Shown piece after piece: positions 1 through 5,261 of a stretch of DNA of 9,836 nucleotides. A program made the translations under genes and the position numbers. Numbering within the stretch: position 1 is the first letter of the stretch; every line of letters starts with the position of its first letter. Under the pieces are notes generated by a model that did not search any database, was not told the origin of the DNA, and saw nothing but the letters and a program-made list of their open reading frames with translations. The DNA is from Actinomycetes bacterium (GTDB lineage Bacteria > Actinomycetota > Actinomycetes > Propionibacteriales > Nocardioidaceae): contig JAEWXC010000032.1 in assembly GCA_023396115.1 (NCBI GenBank), positions 1 to 9,836 on the forward strand, written 5' to 3'.

Positions 1-30
1 GACGTGGTGGAATTTCGTTTCGCCGTATAA
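1..30 (+). repeat. Gene-end repeat copy 1: truncated C-terminus DVVEFRFAV-stop
   Basis: The window opens inside a reading frame coding D-V-V-E-F-R-F-A-V and then TAA (28-30). This is the first of four places where a frame ends in VEFRF(N/A)V. It differs from the other three by Ala instead of Asn, and it uses its own synonymous codons (gaa, ttt, cgt, gta). It may be the true end of a gene entering from the left or another gene-end remnant; the window cannot decide. The other copies are at 2767-2790, 3958-3981 and 5140-5163. Confidence 0.7.
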
Positions 31-69
31 CCTCTGGCGTCGATTGAGTGGTCTGACCTGCCGATGCGA

Positions 70-85
70 TGACCAAAATAGGTCA
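70..85. promoter_or_regulatory. Inverted repeat TGACC-N6-GGTCA upstream of cmtR
   Basis: TGACC at 70-74 and GGTCA at 81-85 form a perfect 5-base inverted repeat around an A/T-rich 6-base centre (aaaata). It lies 24 bases before the cmtR start, about where a -35 region would be. A second dimer site for the ArsR-type repressor is a reasonable guess, but only the symmetry is seen. Confidence 0.35.
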
Positions 86-90
86 GCAGT

Positions 91-107
91 CACTGTATAG
101 TTCAGTG
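91..107. promoter_or_regulatory. Probable CmtR operator overlapping the -10 box
   Basis: CACTG at 91-95 and CAGTG at 103-107 form a perfect inverted repeat with a 7-base centre. The centre holds most of the -10-like TATAGT. A repressor bound here would cover the promoter, which fits autoregulation by an ArsR/SmtB protein released from DNA by metal. The assignment to CmtR is inferred from position. Confidence 0.55.
96..101 (+). promoter_or_regulatory. -10 box of a probable leaderless cmtR promoter
   Basis: TATAGT fits the actinobacterial TANNNT -10 pattern. Seven bases separate it from the ATG at 109, so transcription would start at or next to the start codon. No Shine-Dalgarno sequence is visible before that ATG, which agrees with a leaderless mRNA. 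No convincing -35 hexamer is seen at the usual spacing. Confidence 0.5.
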
Positions 108-108
108 C

Positions 109-468
109 ATGCTGACCATTACTTCACGCCTCGACGTCATGCACCGGCTCGGCCGAGCCATGGCGGACCCGACGCGATCCCGGATCCTGATGACCCTGCT
201 CGACGGCCCGAGCTATCCGGCGGTGCTGTCGCGCGAGCTGGAGCTGACCCGGTCGAACGTGTCGAACCACCTGACCTGTCTGCGCGACTGTGGCATCGTG
301 GCCGCCGAGCCCGAGGGACGGCAGACGCGCTACGAGATCGCCGACCCGCACCTTGCTGCGGCGCTCACGGCGCTCGTGGATGTGACGCTGGCCGTCGACG
401 AGCACGCGCCATGCGTTGATGACCAGTGCCCGGTGCCGGGCTGCTGCGGGACGGGGGCAGGCGCATGA
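109..468 (+). CDS. cmtR: CmtR-type Cd(II)/Pb(II)-sensing ArsR/SmtB repressor
   Basis: This 119-residue winged-helix repressor should bind DNA as a dimer and let go when it binds cadmium or lead, releasing the efflux operon. The core reads LGRAMADPTRSRILMTLLDG, then the recognition helix LTRSNVSNHLTCLRDCG (46-62) and the wing EGRQTRYEIAD (69-79), closely like mycobacterial CmtR as I remember it. Cys57, Cys61 and Cys102, the metal ligands of that family, fall at the same numbers here. Three more cysteines (107, 112, 113) sit in the C-terminal tail. The ATG at 109 is chosen because it gives the family's usual N-terminus and follows a -10 box by 7 bases. The stop overlaps the ATPase start (ATGA, 465-468), so the two are probably translationally coupled. 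Confidence 0.93.
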   Translation: MLTITSRLDVMHRLGRAMADPTRSRILMTLLDGPSYPAVLSRELELTRSNVSNHLTCLRDCGIVAAEPEGRQTRYEIADPHLAAALTALVDVTLAVDEHAPCVDDQCPVPGCCGTGAGA

Positions 469-2378
469 GCGCGGCGTGCGGCTGCGACGAGCCCGAGACC
501 ACGGTCGGCGAAGCAGTTGAGGAGGTGCAGGAGCGACCCTGGTGGCGGGACCGCGGGATCATGGTCCCGGTCCTCTCCGGCGTCGCTTTCCTGACCGGTC
601 TCGTCCTGGAGTGGTCCGGGCTCGAGATTCTGGCGCTGGTGCTGTTCTGGCTCGGTCTGCTGCTGGGAGCGTCGACGTTCACCCCGGGCGCGATCCGCAA
701 ACTGTTCAAGCGCAAGCTCGGCATCAGCCTGCTGATGACGATCAGCGCCATTGGCGCGGTGATCCTCGGCTACGTCGAGGAGGCCGCGGCCCTGGCGTTC
801 CTGTACTCGATCGCTGAGGCGCTGGAGGACAAGGCGATGGACCGCGCCCGCGGCGGGCTCCGGGCGCTGCTCAAGCTCGTCCCTGAGACAGCGACCATCC
901 GCCGCGACGGCGCGTCGGTCGAGGTCGCCGCGAAAGACCTCCAGGTGGGCCAGCTGATGCTGGTGCGGCCGGGCGAACGGATCGCGACCGACGGCGTCGT
1001 GGTCACGGGTCGTTCGAGTTTGGATACGTCTGCGATCACTGGAGAGTCGATCCCGGTCGAGGTCGAGCTGGGAGATGCAGTCTCGGCCGGTGCAATCAAC
1101 TCCGCCGGCGCGCTGGAAGTCGAGACGACCGCGGCGGGCACCGACAACTCGCTGACCACGATCGTGGAGCTCGTTGAGCAGGCGCAGGCCGAGAAGGGAG
1201 ACCGCGCCCGCCTCGCCGACCGCATCGCCCGACCCCTCGTCCCTGGTGTGCTCGTCCTCGCCGTCCTGGTGGCGCTGATCGGTTCGCTGTTCGGCGACCC
1301 CGAGCTGTGGGTCACTCGCGCCCTGGTCGTCCTCGTGGCGGCGTCGCCGTGCGCGCTGGCGATCTCCGTGCCGCTGACCGTGGTCGCCGCGATCGGCTCG
1401 GCGAGCAAGTTCGGCGTGATCATCAAGTCCGGTGCCGCGTTCGAGCGCTTCGGCGTGATCCGCCACGTCGCCGTCGACAAGACCGGCACCCTCACCCGAA
1501 ACGAGCCCGTCGTCAACGCCGTTCTCACCGCCGACGGGACCACCGAGGCGCAGGCGCTGGCGTGGGCGGCCGCGCTGGAGCAACACAGCACCCACCCGCT
1601 CGCGGCCGCGATCACCGCCGCCGCGCCGGGGGCCTCAGTAGCCGAGGACGTGACCGAGCAGGCCGGGCACGGCATCGAGGGCAAGCTCGACGGCGCGCGG
1701 ATCACGGTCGGCAGCCCCCGCTGGCTGGACGCCGGGACGCTCGGCGACCGGGTCGCAGGGCTGGAGGAGCAGGGCATGACGGTCGTCATCGTGCACCGCG
1801 ACGGCGAGCCGGTCGCTGCGATCGGCGTCCGCGACGAGTTGCGCCTGGAGGTCCCGGAGGTCGTCCGCACGCTCGCCGCGCAGTGCATCGGGGTCACGAT
1901 GCTCACCGGCGACAACGCCCGCACCGCCCGCGCTCTCGCGGCGCAGGCCGGGATCGAGGACGTGCGCGCCGAGCTGCGCCCCGAGGACAAGGCCGCTGCG
2001 ATCGCTGAGCTCGGCCAGCATGGTTCGGTGGCGATGATCGGCGACGGCATCAACGACGCCCCCGCCCTCGCCGCCGCGGACATCGGGATCGCGATGGGCG
2101 CGACCGGGTCGGATGCCGCGATCGAGTCGGCCGATGTCGCGTTCACCGGGCACGACCTGCGGCTGCTGCCGCGCGCGTTCGACCATGCCCGGCGCGGACG
2201 GCACATCATCAACCAGAACATCATCCTGTCGCTGCTGATCATCATCGCCCTGCTCCCGCTCGCCCTCTTCGGCGTCCTGGGACTCGCTGCCGTGGTGCTC
2301 GTGCACGAGATCGCGGAGGTCATCGTGATCCTCAATGGCTTGCGCGCGGCCCGGACCCGGAAGGAGCAGATCGTATGA
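465..2378 (+). CDS. P1B-type heavy-metal efflux ATPase (CtpG/CadA-like)
   Basis: A 637-residue inner-membrane pump expected to export cadmium, lead, zinc or a similar divalent ion using ATP. Landmarks in order: a CGC motif near the N-terminus (residues 5-7), but no ferredoxin-like metal-binding domain; hydrophobic helices from about residue 28; the actuator motif TGES (192-195); the membrane metal site SPC (294-296); the phosphorylation site DKTGT (338-342); the P1B-specific His-Pro (377-378); GDGIND (526-531); and a final helix with H614-E615 (HEIAEV). SPC replaces the CPC usual in Cd/Zn pumps, so the ion is uncertain. The frame is open from 426, but the ATG at 465 is preferred: it overlaps the cmtR stop as ATGA and avoids a 13-residue out-of-family extension. 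The stop overlaps the next start in the same way, so cmtR, pump and thioredoxin-like gene form one operon. Confidence 0.93.
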   Translation: MSAACGCDEPETTVGEAVEEVQERPWWRDRGIMVPVLSGVAFLTGLVLEWSGLEILALVLFWLGLLLGASTFTPGAIRKLFKRKLGISLLMTISAIGAVILGYVEEAAALAFLYSIAEALEDKAMDRARGGLRALLKLVPETATIRRDGASVEVAAKDLQVGQLMLVRPGERIATDGVVVTGRSSLDTSAITGESIPVEVELGDAVSAGAINSAGALEVETTAAGTDNSLTTIVELVEQAQAEKGDRARLADRIARPLVPGVLVLAVLVALIGSLFGDPELWVTRALVVLVAASPCALAISVPLTVVAAIGSASKFGVIIKSGAAFERFGVIRHVAVDKTGTLTRNEPVVNAVLTADGTTEAQALAWAAALEQHSTHPLAAAITAAAPGASVAEDVTEQAGHGIEGKLDGARITVGSPRWLDAGTLGDRVAGLEEQGMTVVIVHRDGEPVAAIGVRDELRLEVPEVVRTLAAQCIGVTMLTGDNARTARALAAQAGIEDVRAELRPEDKAAAIAELGQHGSVAMIGDGINDAPALAAADIGIAMGATGSDAAIESADVAFTGHDLRLLPRAFDHARRGRHIINQNIILSLLIIIALLPLALFGVLGLAAVVLVHEIAEVIVILNGLRAARTRKEQIV

Positions 2379-2683
2379 AGGTCGAACTGCTGCACATCGT
2401 CGACTGCCCGAACACGGCCATCGCCGAAGCAAACGCGCGCGCCGCGCTGGATGCCGCCGAGCTCGCGGAAGTGCCCATCGAGCTGGTAACGATCCACACC
2501 GAGACCGAAGCGGCGAACACCCGATTCGGAGGCTCGCCCACGATCCTCGTCGACGGCGTCGACCTGTTTCCGACGCAACCGGTTCGCTCGCTCGCGTGCC
2601 GGGTCTACGCGACTGAGCGCGGGTACGCCGGTGCACCGACTCCGTCTCAGATCGAGGAGGCGTTGCACGAGACCTATCGTTGA
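2375..2683 (+). CDS. Small thioredoxin-fold protein of the cadmium operon
   Basis: A 102-residue protein starting MKVELLHIVDCPN, with Cys11 at the end of the first strand where thioredoxins carry their active site. It has FGGSPTILVDGVDLF (51-65), including the cis-proline-like Ser-Pro-Thr, and a second cysteine in SLACRVY (Cys75). The resolving cysteine of a CXXC pair is absent, so classical dithiol chemistry is unlikely; metal or mercury binding or a monothiol role is possible. Similar small proteins occur next to metal-resistance genes in actinobacteria, sometimes labelled thioredoxin or alkylmercury lyase family. The start overlaps the ATPase stop (ATGA), with AAGGAG at 2361-2366 as a well-placed ribosome site. 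Function is inferred from fold and operon only. Confidence 0.85.
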   Translation: MKVELLHIVDCPNTAIAEANARAALDAAELAEVPIELVTIHTETEAANTRFGGSPTILVDGVDLFPTQPVRSLACRVYATERGYAGAPTPSQIEEALHETYR

Positions 2684-2700
2684 CGTCGAACGCAAGCTGT

Positions 2701-2720
2701 CGGTCCCGGACGCGGGGCCG
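2701..2720 (+). terminator. Possible GC-rich hairpin after the cadmium operon
   Basis: Seventeen bases after the stop at 2683, CGGTCCC (2701-2707) can pair with GGGGCCG (2714-2720) as a 7-pair stem with one G-U pair and a 6-base loop. No U-tract follows. It could be a weak terminator or an RNA end; nothing else in 2684-2766 looks functional. Confidence 0.3.
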
Positions 2721-2766
2721 AGCGCTTCACTGCACACCTCAAGAGGGTGGTATGTACCGGAAATCG

Positions 2767-2790
2767 GTGGAGTTCCGGTTTAACGTCTAG
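2767..2790 (+). repeat. Gene-end repeat copy 2: VEFRFNV-TAG
   Basis: Codons here read V-E-F-R-F-N-V and then TAG (2788-2790), in a stretch with no other gene. The three residues before it are R-K-S, compared with R-N-A at copy 3. The frame runs on upstream for some distance but has no recognisable protein content, so this looks like a gene end cut off from its body. It marks the border between the cadmium and toxin-antitoxin modules. Confidence 0.8.
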
Positions 2791-2796
2791 CGTTAA
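2780..2796. promoter_or_regulatory. Inverted repeat TTAACG-N5-CGTTAA before higBA
   Basis: TTAACG (2780-2785) and CGTTAA (2791-2796) form a perfect 6-base inverted repeat with centre tctag. It covers the end of gene-end copy 2 and ends 14 bases before the -10 box of the toxin gene. It could be the HigA operator of a self-repressed toxin-antitoxin promoter, or part of a recombination site. Both readings rest on position. Confidence 0.45.
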
Positions 2797-2809
2797 TGAC
2801 GCACCCCGT

Positions 2810-2815
2810 TATACA
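2810..2815 (+). promoter_or_regulatory. -10 box of a probable leaderless higBA promoter
   Basis: TATACA is followed after 8 bases by the GTG start at 2824, so the mRNA would begin at or beside the start codon. There is no Shine-Dalgarno sequence in the gap (ctggtcga). The sixth base departs from the TANNNT pattern and no clear -35 is seen. Confidence 0.4.
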
Positions 2816-2823
2816 CTGGTCGA

Positions 2824-3105
2824 GTGATCAGATCGTTCGGCAGCAAGGACACCGAGCGCATCTGGCATGAGCAGTACGTCAAGCGCGTTGACCGGACGGT
2901 GCAGAGGGCGACCTTGCGGAAGCTCGAGCTAATTCATGCGGCGAAGGATGTCGAGGACCTCAGGGTCCCGCGAGGTAACCGCCTGGAGCGTCTGGTCGGT
3001 GACCGACGCGGGCAGCACAGCATCCGCGTGAACGCGCAATGGCGTCTCTGCTTCGTCTGGAGAGATGGAGGTGCGGACAATGTCGAACTCGTCGACTACC
3101 ACTGA
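2824..3105 (+). CDS. higB: RelE/HigB-family toxin of a type II toxin-antitoxin pair
   Basis: A 93-residue protein with the full pattern of the HigB/plasmid-killer branch of the RelE superfamily: an N-terminal FGSKDTERIW, helices with RATLRKLELIHAAKDVEDL (about 29-47), then RVPRGNRLERLVGDRRGQHSIRVNAQWRLCFVW and the typical ending VELVDYH. Family members cut mRNA at the ribosome and stop growth; the partner antitoxin blocks them. It starts with GTG, chosen because family proteins begin at this point (MIRSF) and a -10 box sits just before it. The toxin-first order is typical for higBA. The antitoxin start lies inside its last codons, linking their translation. Confidence 0.93.
   Translation: MIRSFGSKDTERIWHEQYVKRVDRTVQRATLRKLELIHAAKDVEDLRVPRGNRLERLVGDRRGQHSIRVNAQWRLCFVWRDGGADNVELVDYH
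3067..3071 (+). promoter_or_regulatory. Ribosome site that sets the higA start
   Basis: GGAGG ends 8 bases before the ATG at 3080, an ideal distance. The alternative in-frame ATG at 3065 would place this site inside the gene and has no ribosome site of its own, so 3080 is preferred. Confidence 0.6.
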
Positions 3106-3400
3106 GGACGACCTGATCGAGCCGATCCACCCGGGGGAGATCCTGATGGAGGACTTCATCGAGGGCTTCGGGATCACGCAGAACAAGCTTGCCGTGTCCA
3201 TCGGTGTGCCGCCGCGCCGGATCAACGAGATCGTGCACGGCAAGCGGGGGATCACCGCTGATACGGCGATCCGTCTGGCGCGCTACTTCGGAACGTCCGA
3301 GGAGCTCTGGATGAATCTGCAGTCGAACTACGAGCTCCGGCTCGAGCGCCGTGCACTGCGCGACAAGGTTGCCGCGATCACGCCGTTGCATGTCGCATGA
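3080..3400 (+). CDS. higA: HigA-family XRE antitoxin
   Basis: A 106-residue antitoxin that should bind and neutralise the toxin encoded just upstream and repress their shared promoter. It holds the family signature IHPGEILMEDF (16-26), then the helix-turn-helix GITQNKLAVSIGVPPRRINEIVHGKR (about 31-56), and ITADTAIRLARYFGTSEELWMNLQSNYEL after it. The start at 3080 follows GGAGG at 3067-3071; an in-frame ATG at 3065 would add five residues (MEVRT). It overlaps the toxin gene by 26 bases and the next gene by ATGA. The acidic Ser/Thr-rich first 11 residues look flexible. Confidence 0.93.
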   Translation: MSNSSTTTEDDLIEPIHPGEILMEDFIEGFGITQNKLAVSIGVPPRRINEIVHGKRGITADTAIRLARYFGTSEELWMNLQSNYELRLERRALRDKVAAITPLHVA

Positions 3401-3918
3401 CCGGGCATCTCATCGTGATCTCCGGCCTTCCCGGCGTCGGAAAGACAAGCGTGGCCGAGATCATCGCGGCGAGCACGGGGTCGGTCCACCTGTCCATCGA
3501 CGCCGTCGAGGAGTCGCTCCTTGCATGCGGTCTGCCGGCAGGGTGGGAAGTAGGTGTCGCGGCGTACGAGGCGGCGCGTGCAATGGCGGAGCAGAATCTG
3601 CGGCTCGGTCACGTTGTCGTCGTTGATGCGGTCAACGACAGTGACGAGGCTCGGCAGACATGGCGGACGGCGGCCTCGCGAACAGGTGCACGCATCGAGT
3701 TCGTGTACCTCATGATCTCCGATGCGCGGGAGCATGAGCGAAGGCTCCACGGCAGGGATCGCGGACTCACCCACGTCGGCGAGCCGACCTGGTCGGACGT
3801 GCAGCGCCGTCGCGCTGATTACGCCGCGTGGTCCGATGAGGTCGTGGAGTTCGATACGGCTGCGCGGACTGCGGACGAGGTCGCAGACGCGCTCGCTGCG
3901 CATCTCGGCGCGAAGTGA
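3397..3918 (+). CDS. P-loop kinase-like protein (AAA_33 type) coupled to higBA
   Basis: A 173-residue single-domain nucleotide-binding protein. The Walker A motif GLPGVGKTS is at residues 10-18. A conserved acidic residue follows in LSIDAVEESLL (Asp35), then a Walker-B-like strand VVVVDAVND (about 73-81) and an arginine-rich lid DAREHERRLHGRDRGL (near 110-125). This order matches small-molecule or antibiotic kinases and zeta-toxin-like kinases, but the substrate cannot be read from the sequence. Its ATG overlaps the higA stop (ATGA), so it is the third gene of the toxin-antitoxin operon and probably made from the same mRNA. A third toxin-antitoxin component or a passenger phosphotransferase are both possible. 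Confidence 0.82.
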   Translation: MTGHLIVISGLPGVGKTSVAEIIAASTGSVHLSIDAVEESLLACGLPAGWEVGVAAYEAARAMAEQNLRLGHVVVVDAVNDSDEARQTWRTAASRTGARIEFVYLMISDAREHERRLHGRDRGLTHVGEPTWSDVQRRRADYAAWSDEVVEFDTAARTADEVADALAAHLGAK

Positions 3919-3957
3919 GGGAACGTCATCGCTGATGGTTCTCCGTGTCGGAACGCA

Positions 3958-3981
3958 GTTGAATTCAGGTTCAATGTCTAA
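3958..3981 (+). repeat. Gene-end repeat copy 3: VEFRFNV-TAA
   Basis: V-E-F-R-F-N-V and TAA, preceded in frame by S-P-C-R-N-A. It uses codons unlike the other copies (gtt, gaa, agg, aat), so the peptide, not the DNA, is what is shared. It lies 39 bases after the kinase stop and 68 before the hydrolase start. The codons also create TTGAA-N6-TTCAA symmetry at 3959-3974, probably incidental. Confidence 0.8.
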
Positions 3982-4036
3982 TACAGGCTTCTGACCCACC
4001 TACCTGCGCATCAGTCCCTGACACCGGGCACGCCCG

Positions 4037-4042
4037 TAACAT
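4037..4042 (+). promoter_or_regulatory. -10 box of a probable leaderless hydrolase promoter
   Basis: TAACAT fits TANNNT and ends 7 bases before the ATG at 4050, the same spacing as at cmtR. It sits between short G/C arms: CGGGC/GCCCG at 4025-4036 just before it, and CCCG/CGGG (4033-4036 with 4045-4048) around it. These could be a small operator or a hairpin. Confidence 0.4.
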
Positions 4043-4049
4043 TGCGGGT

Positions 4050-5054
4050 ATGAATGGGGCGCTTTCGGAGGGTCGAGCGAAGGTGCCACCGGCACGGACT
4101 GGCCGACTTGACTCCACGGACCGCCGGTACGAGCCTTTCGTGCGCCTCGTCCCTGCACCAGTGCGGCGGGTGGCCTCGTCCTGGAGGTGGGATGCGCCGG
4201 ACGGGGGTGGTTCGTGGGACCTGCACATCGAGCACGTGGGTGCCCCGACGGCTTCGGTCCGAATGCTGCTGGTCCATGGAGCGGGAGGGAACGCGGCGGC
4301 GATGTGGCCCTACGCTGCACACCTGAGTCGACTGGGCGCTCGGGTTACGGTGGTCGATCTGCCCGGTTACGGGCGAACGATCCGGGTGCGGCGTGGACGC
4401 CGCAGCGTCAGTTACGGCGACTGGCAGCAGCTGCTCGTCGATCTCGTGGGTCGCGAGCATGACGAGCGGCCACTTGTCCTCGTCGGGGCGAGCATGGGTG
4501 GTGCCCTCGCGGTCGACGCCGCTGCAGTGACCGGACTGGCCAAGCGGGTCATCGCGACCTGCCTGCTCGACCCGACTCGGCCGGGCATCGCTGCCGCCAT
4601 CGTGCGAGCCCCGTGGATAGCGCGGCTGGGATTGCCACTGCTGCAGTTCGCCCGGGGGCCAGCGGCGAATCCACGGATCCCGGTCCGCGTGCTGACCCCT
4701 ATGTCTGCGATTTCGAACGACCCTGGCCTCAGTCATGCAGTGCTCACCGACCCGTGCGGCGGTGGTGGCGCGATGCCGGTGGGCTGGTACCGCTCGTTCC
4801 TCGAGGCAGGTCCGGCCATTCCACCCGAGCAATACCAAGGACCACCGGTCGTGCTGTTGCATCCGGCCGAGGATCGTTGGACCATGCCGGAGCTCAGCCT
4901 CGACTACCTTGGTCGGCTTCACGGCAAGACCCGGGTCGTGATGCTTCCTGGCTGCGGCCACTTCCCCCTCGAGGAGCCCGGCTTCCAGGTCCTCCTGGAC
5001 GAGGTTTCGGATGAGATGGAACAGGTGCTGGATGACCAGCGGAGAGGCAGCTGA
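4050..5054 (+). CDS. Alpha/beta-fold hydrolase
   Basis: A 334-residue soluble hydrolase with a complete catalytic triad: nucleophile Ser148 in the elbow GASMGG, Asp275 in HPAEDRW and His304 in GCGHFPLEEPG. The oxyanion strand LLVHGAGGNAAAMWP is near residues 74-88. An extra N-terminal stretch of about 45 residues, rich in basic and polar residues, comes before the fold. Such enzymes cleave esters, lactones, epoxides or C-C bonds, and the substrate cannot be inferred here. It is the only gene of its module, flanked by gene-end copies 3 and 4, with its own -10 box. The ATG at 4050 is chosen for that promoter spacing; a later start is possible because the N-terminus is poorly conserved in this family. 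Confidence 0.9.
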   Translation: MNGALSEGRAKVPPARTGRLDSTDRRYEPFVRLVPAPVRRVASSWRWDAPDGGGSWDLHIEHVGAPTASVRMLLVHGAGGNAAAMWPYAAHLSRLGARVTVVDLPGYGRTIRVRRGRRSVSYGDWQQLLVDLVGREHDERPLVLVGASMGGALAVDAAAVTGLAKRVIATCLLDPTRPGIAAAIVRAPWIARLGLPLLQFARGPAANPRIPVRVLTPMSAISNDPGLSHAVLTDPCGGGGAMPVGWYRSFLEAGPAIPPEQYQGPPVVLLHPAEDRWTMPELSLDYLGRLHGKTRVVMLPGCGHFPLEEPGFQVLLDEVSDEMEQVLDDQRRGS

Positions 5055-5133
5055 GTCGGCCATGCGCGGTGAGGGACCGTAGCCCTGAGACCGGTCTGGC
5101 CCGGTGAGGCGTGCATGCGTTCCCAGCCGTGGC

Positions 5134-5171
5134 GACGCCGTGGAGTTCCGCTTCAACGTCTGAACGGCGTC
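5134..5171. repeat. Inverted repeat GACGCCGT-N22-ACGGCGTC around copy 4
   Basis: Perfect 8-base arms at 5134-5141 and 5164-5171 enclose the VEFRFNV end and its stop. A shorter TTCA-N5-TGAA symmetry lies inside (5152-5164). Recombinase-binding arms of an attachment site would look like this, but matching arms are not present at the other three copies. Confidence 0.45.
5140..5163 (+). repeat. Gene-end repeat copy 4: VEFRFNV-TGA
   Basis: V-E-F-R-F-N-V and TGA, preceded in frame by V-P-S-R-G-D-A, which partly resembles the S-P-C-R-N-A before copy 3. It is the last copy and lies where accessory modules give way to chromosome-like genes, so it may be the right border of the cassette array. Confidence 0.8.
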
Positions 5172-5261
5172 CGGGGGTGACCCGCCCCGCTGCTCGAGGG
5201 GCTCGGGCTGCCGGGCACACTGGCGCTGACGTGCAGGACGAAATCTCGGGGAAACGGACGC

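Larger units (their letters stand above)
5055..5261. other. Non-coding stretch after the hydrolase gene
   Basis: This stretch holds a 10-base palindrome AGACCGGTCT (5088-5097), gene-end copy 4 with its flanking inverted repeat, and a possible hairpin at 5181-5207 (CCCG and CCCC arms pairing with GGGG and CGGG, 2-base bulge, 9-base loop). I see no further gene. The base composition becomes more G/C-rich after about 5165. Confidence 0.5.

Noticed and set aside
330..2737. Long minus-strand open frames over the ATPase gene (421, 655 and 333 codons)
   Set aside because: They mirror the + strand P-type ATPase, whose motifs are unambiguous. Their translations are Arg/Ser/Ala-rich with no recognisable domain, as expected for shadows in G/C-rich DNA.
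2767..2805. Integron attC sites separating cassettes
   Set aside because: Small toxin-antitoxin and hydrolase cassettes suggested an integron, and GTTTAAC at 2778-2784 fits RYYYAAC. The other copies lack this and the paired GTTRRRY core, and what is conserved is a peptide, not an imperfect palindrome.
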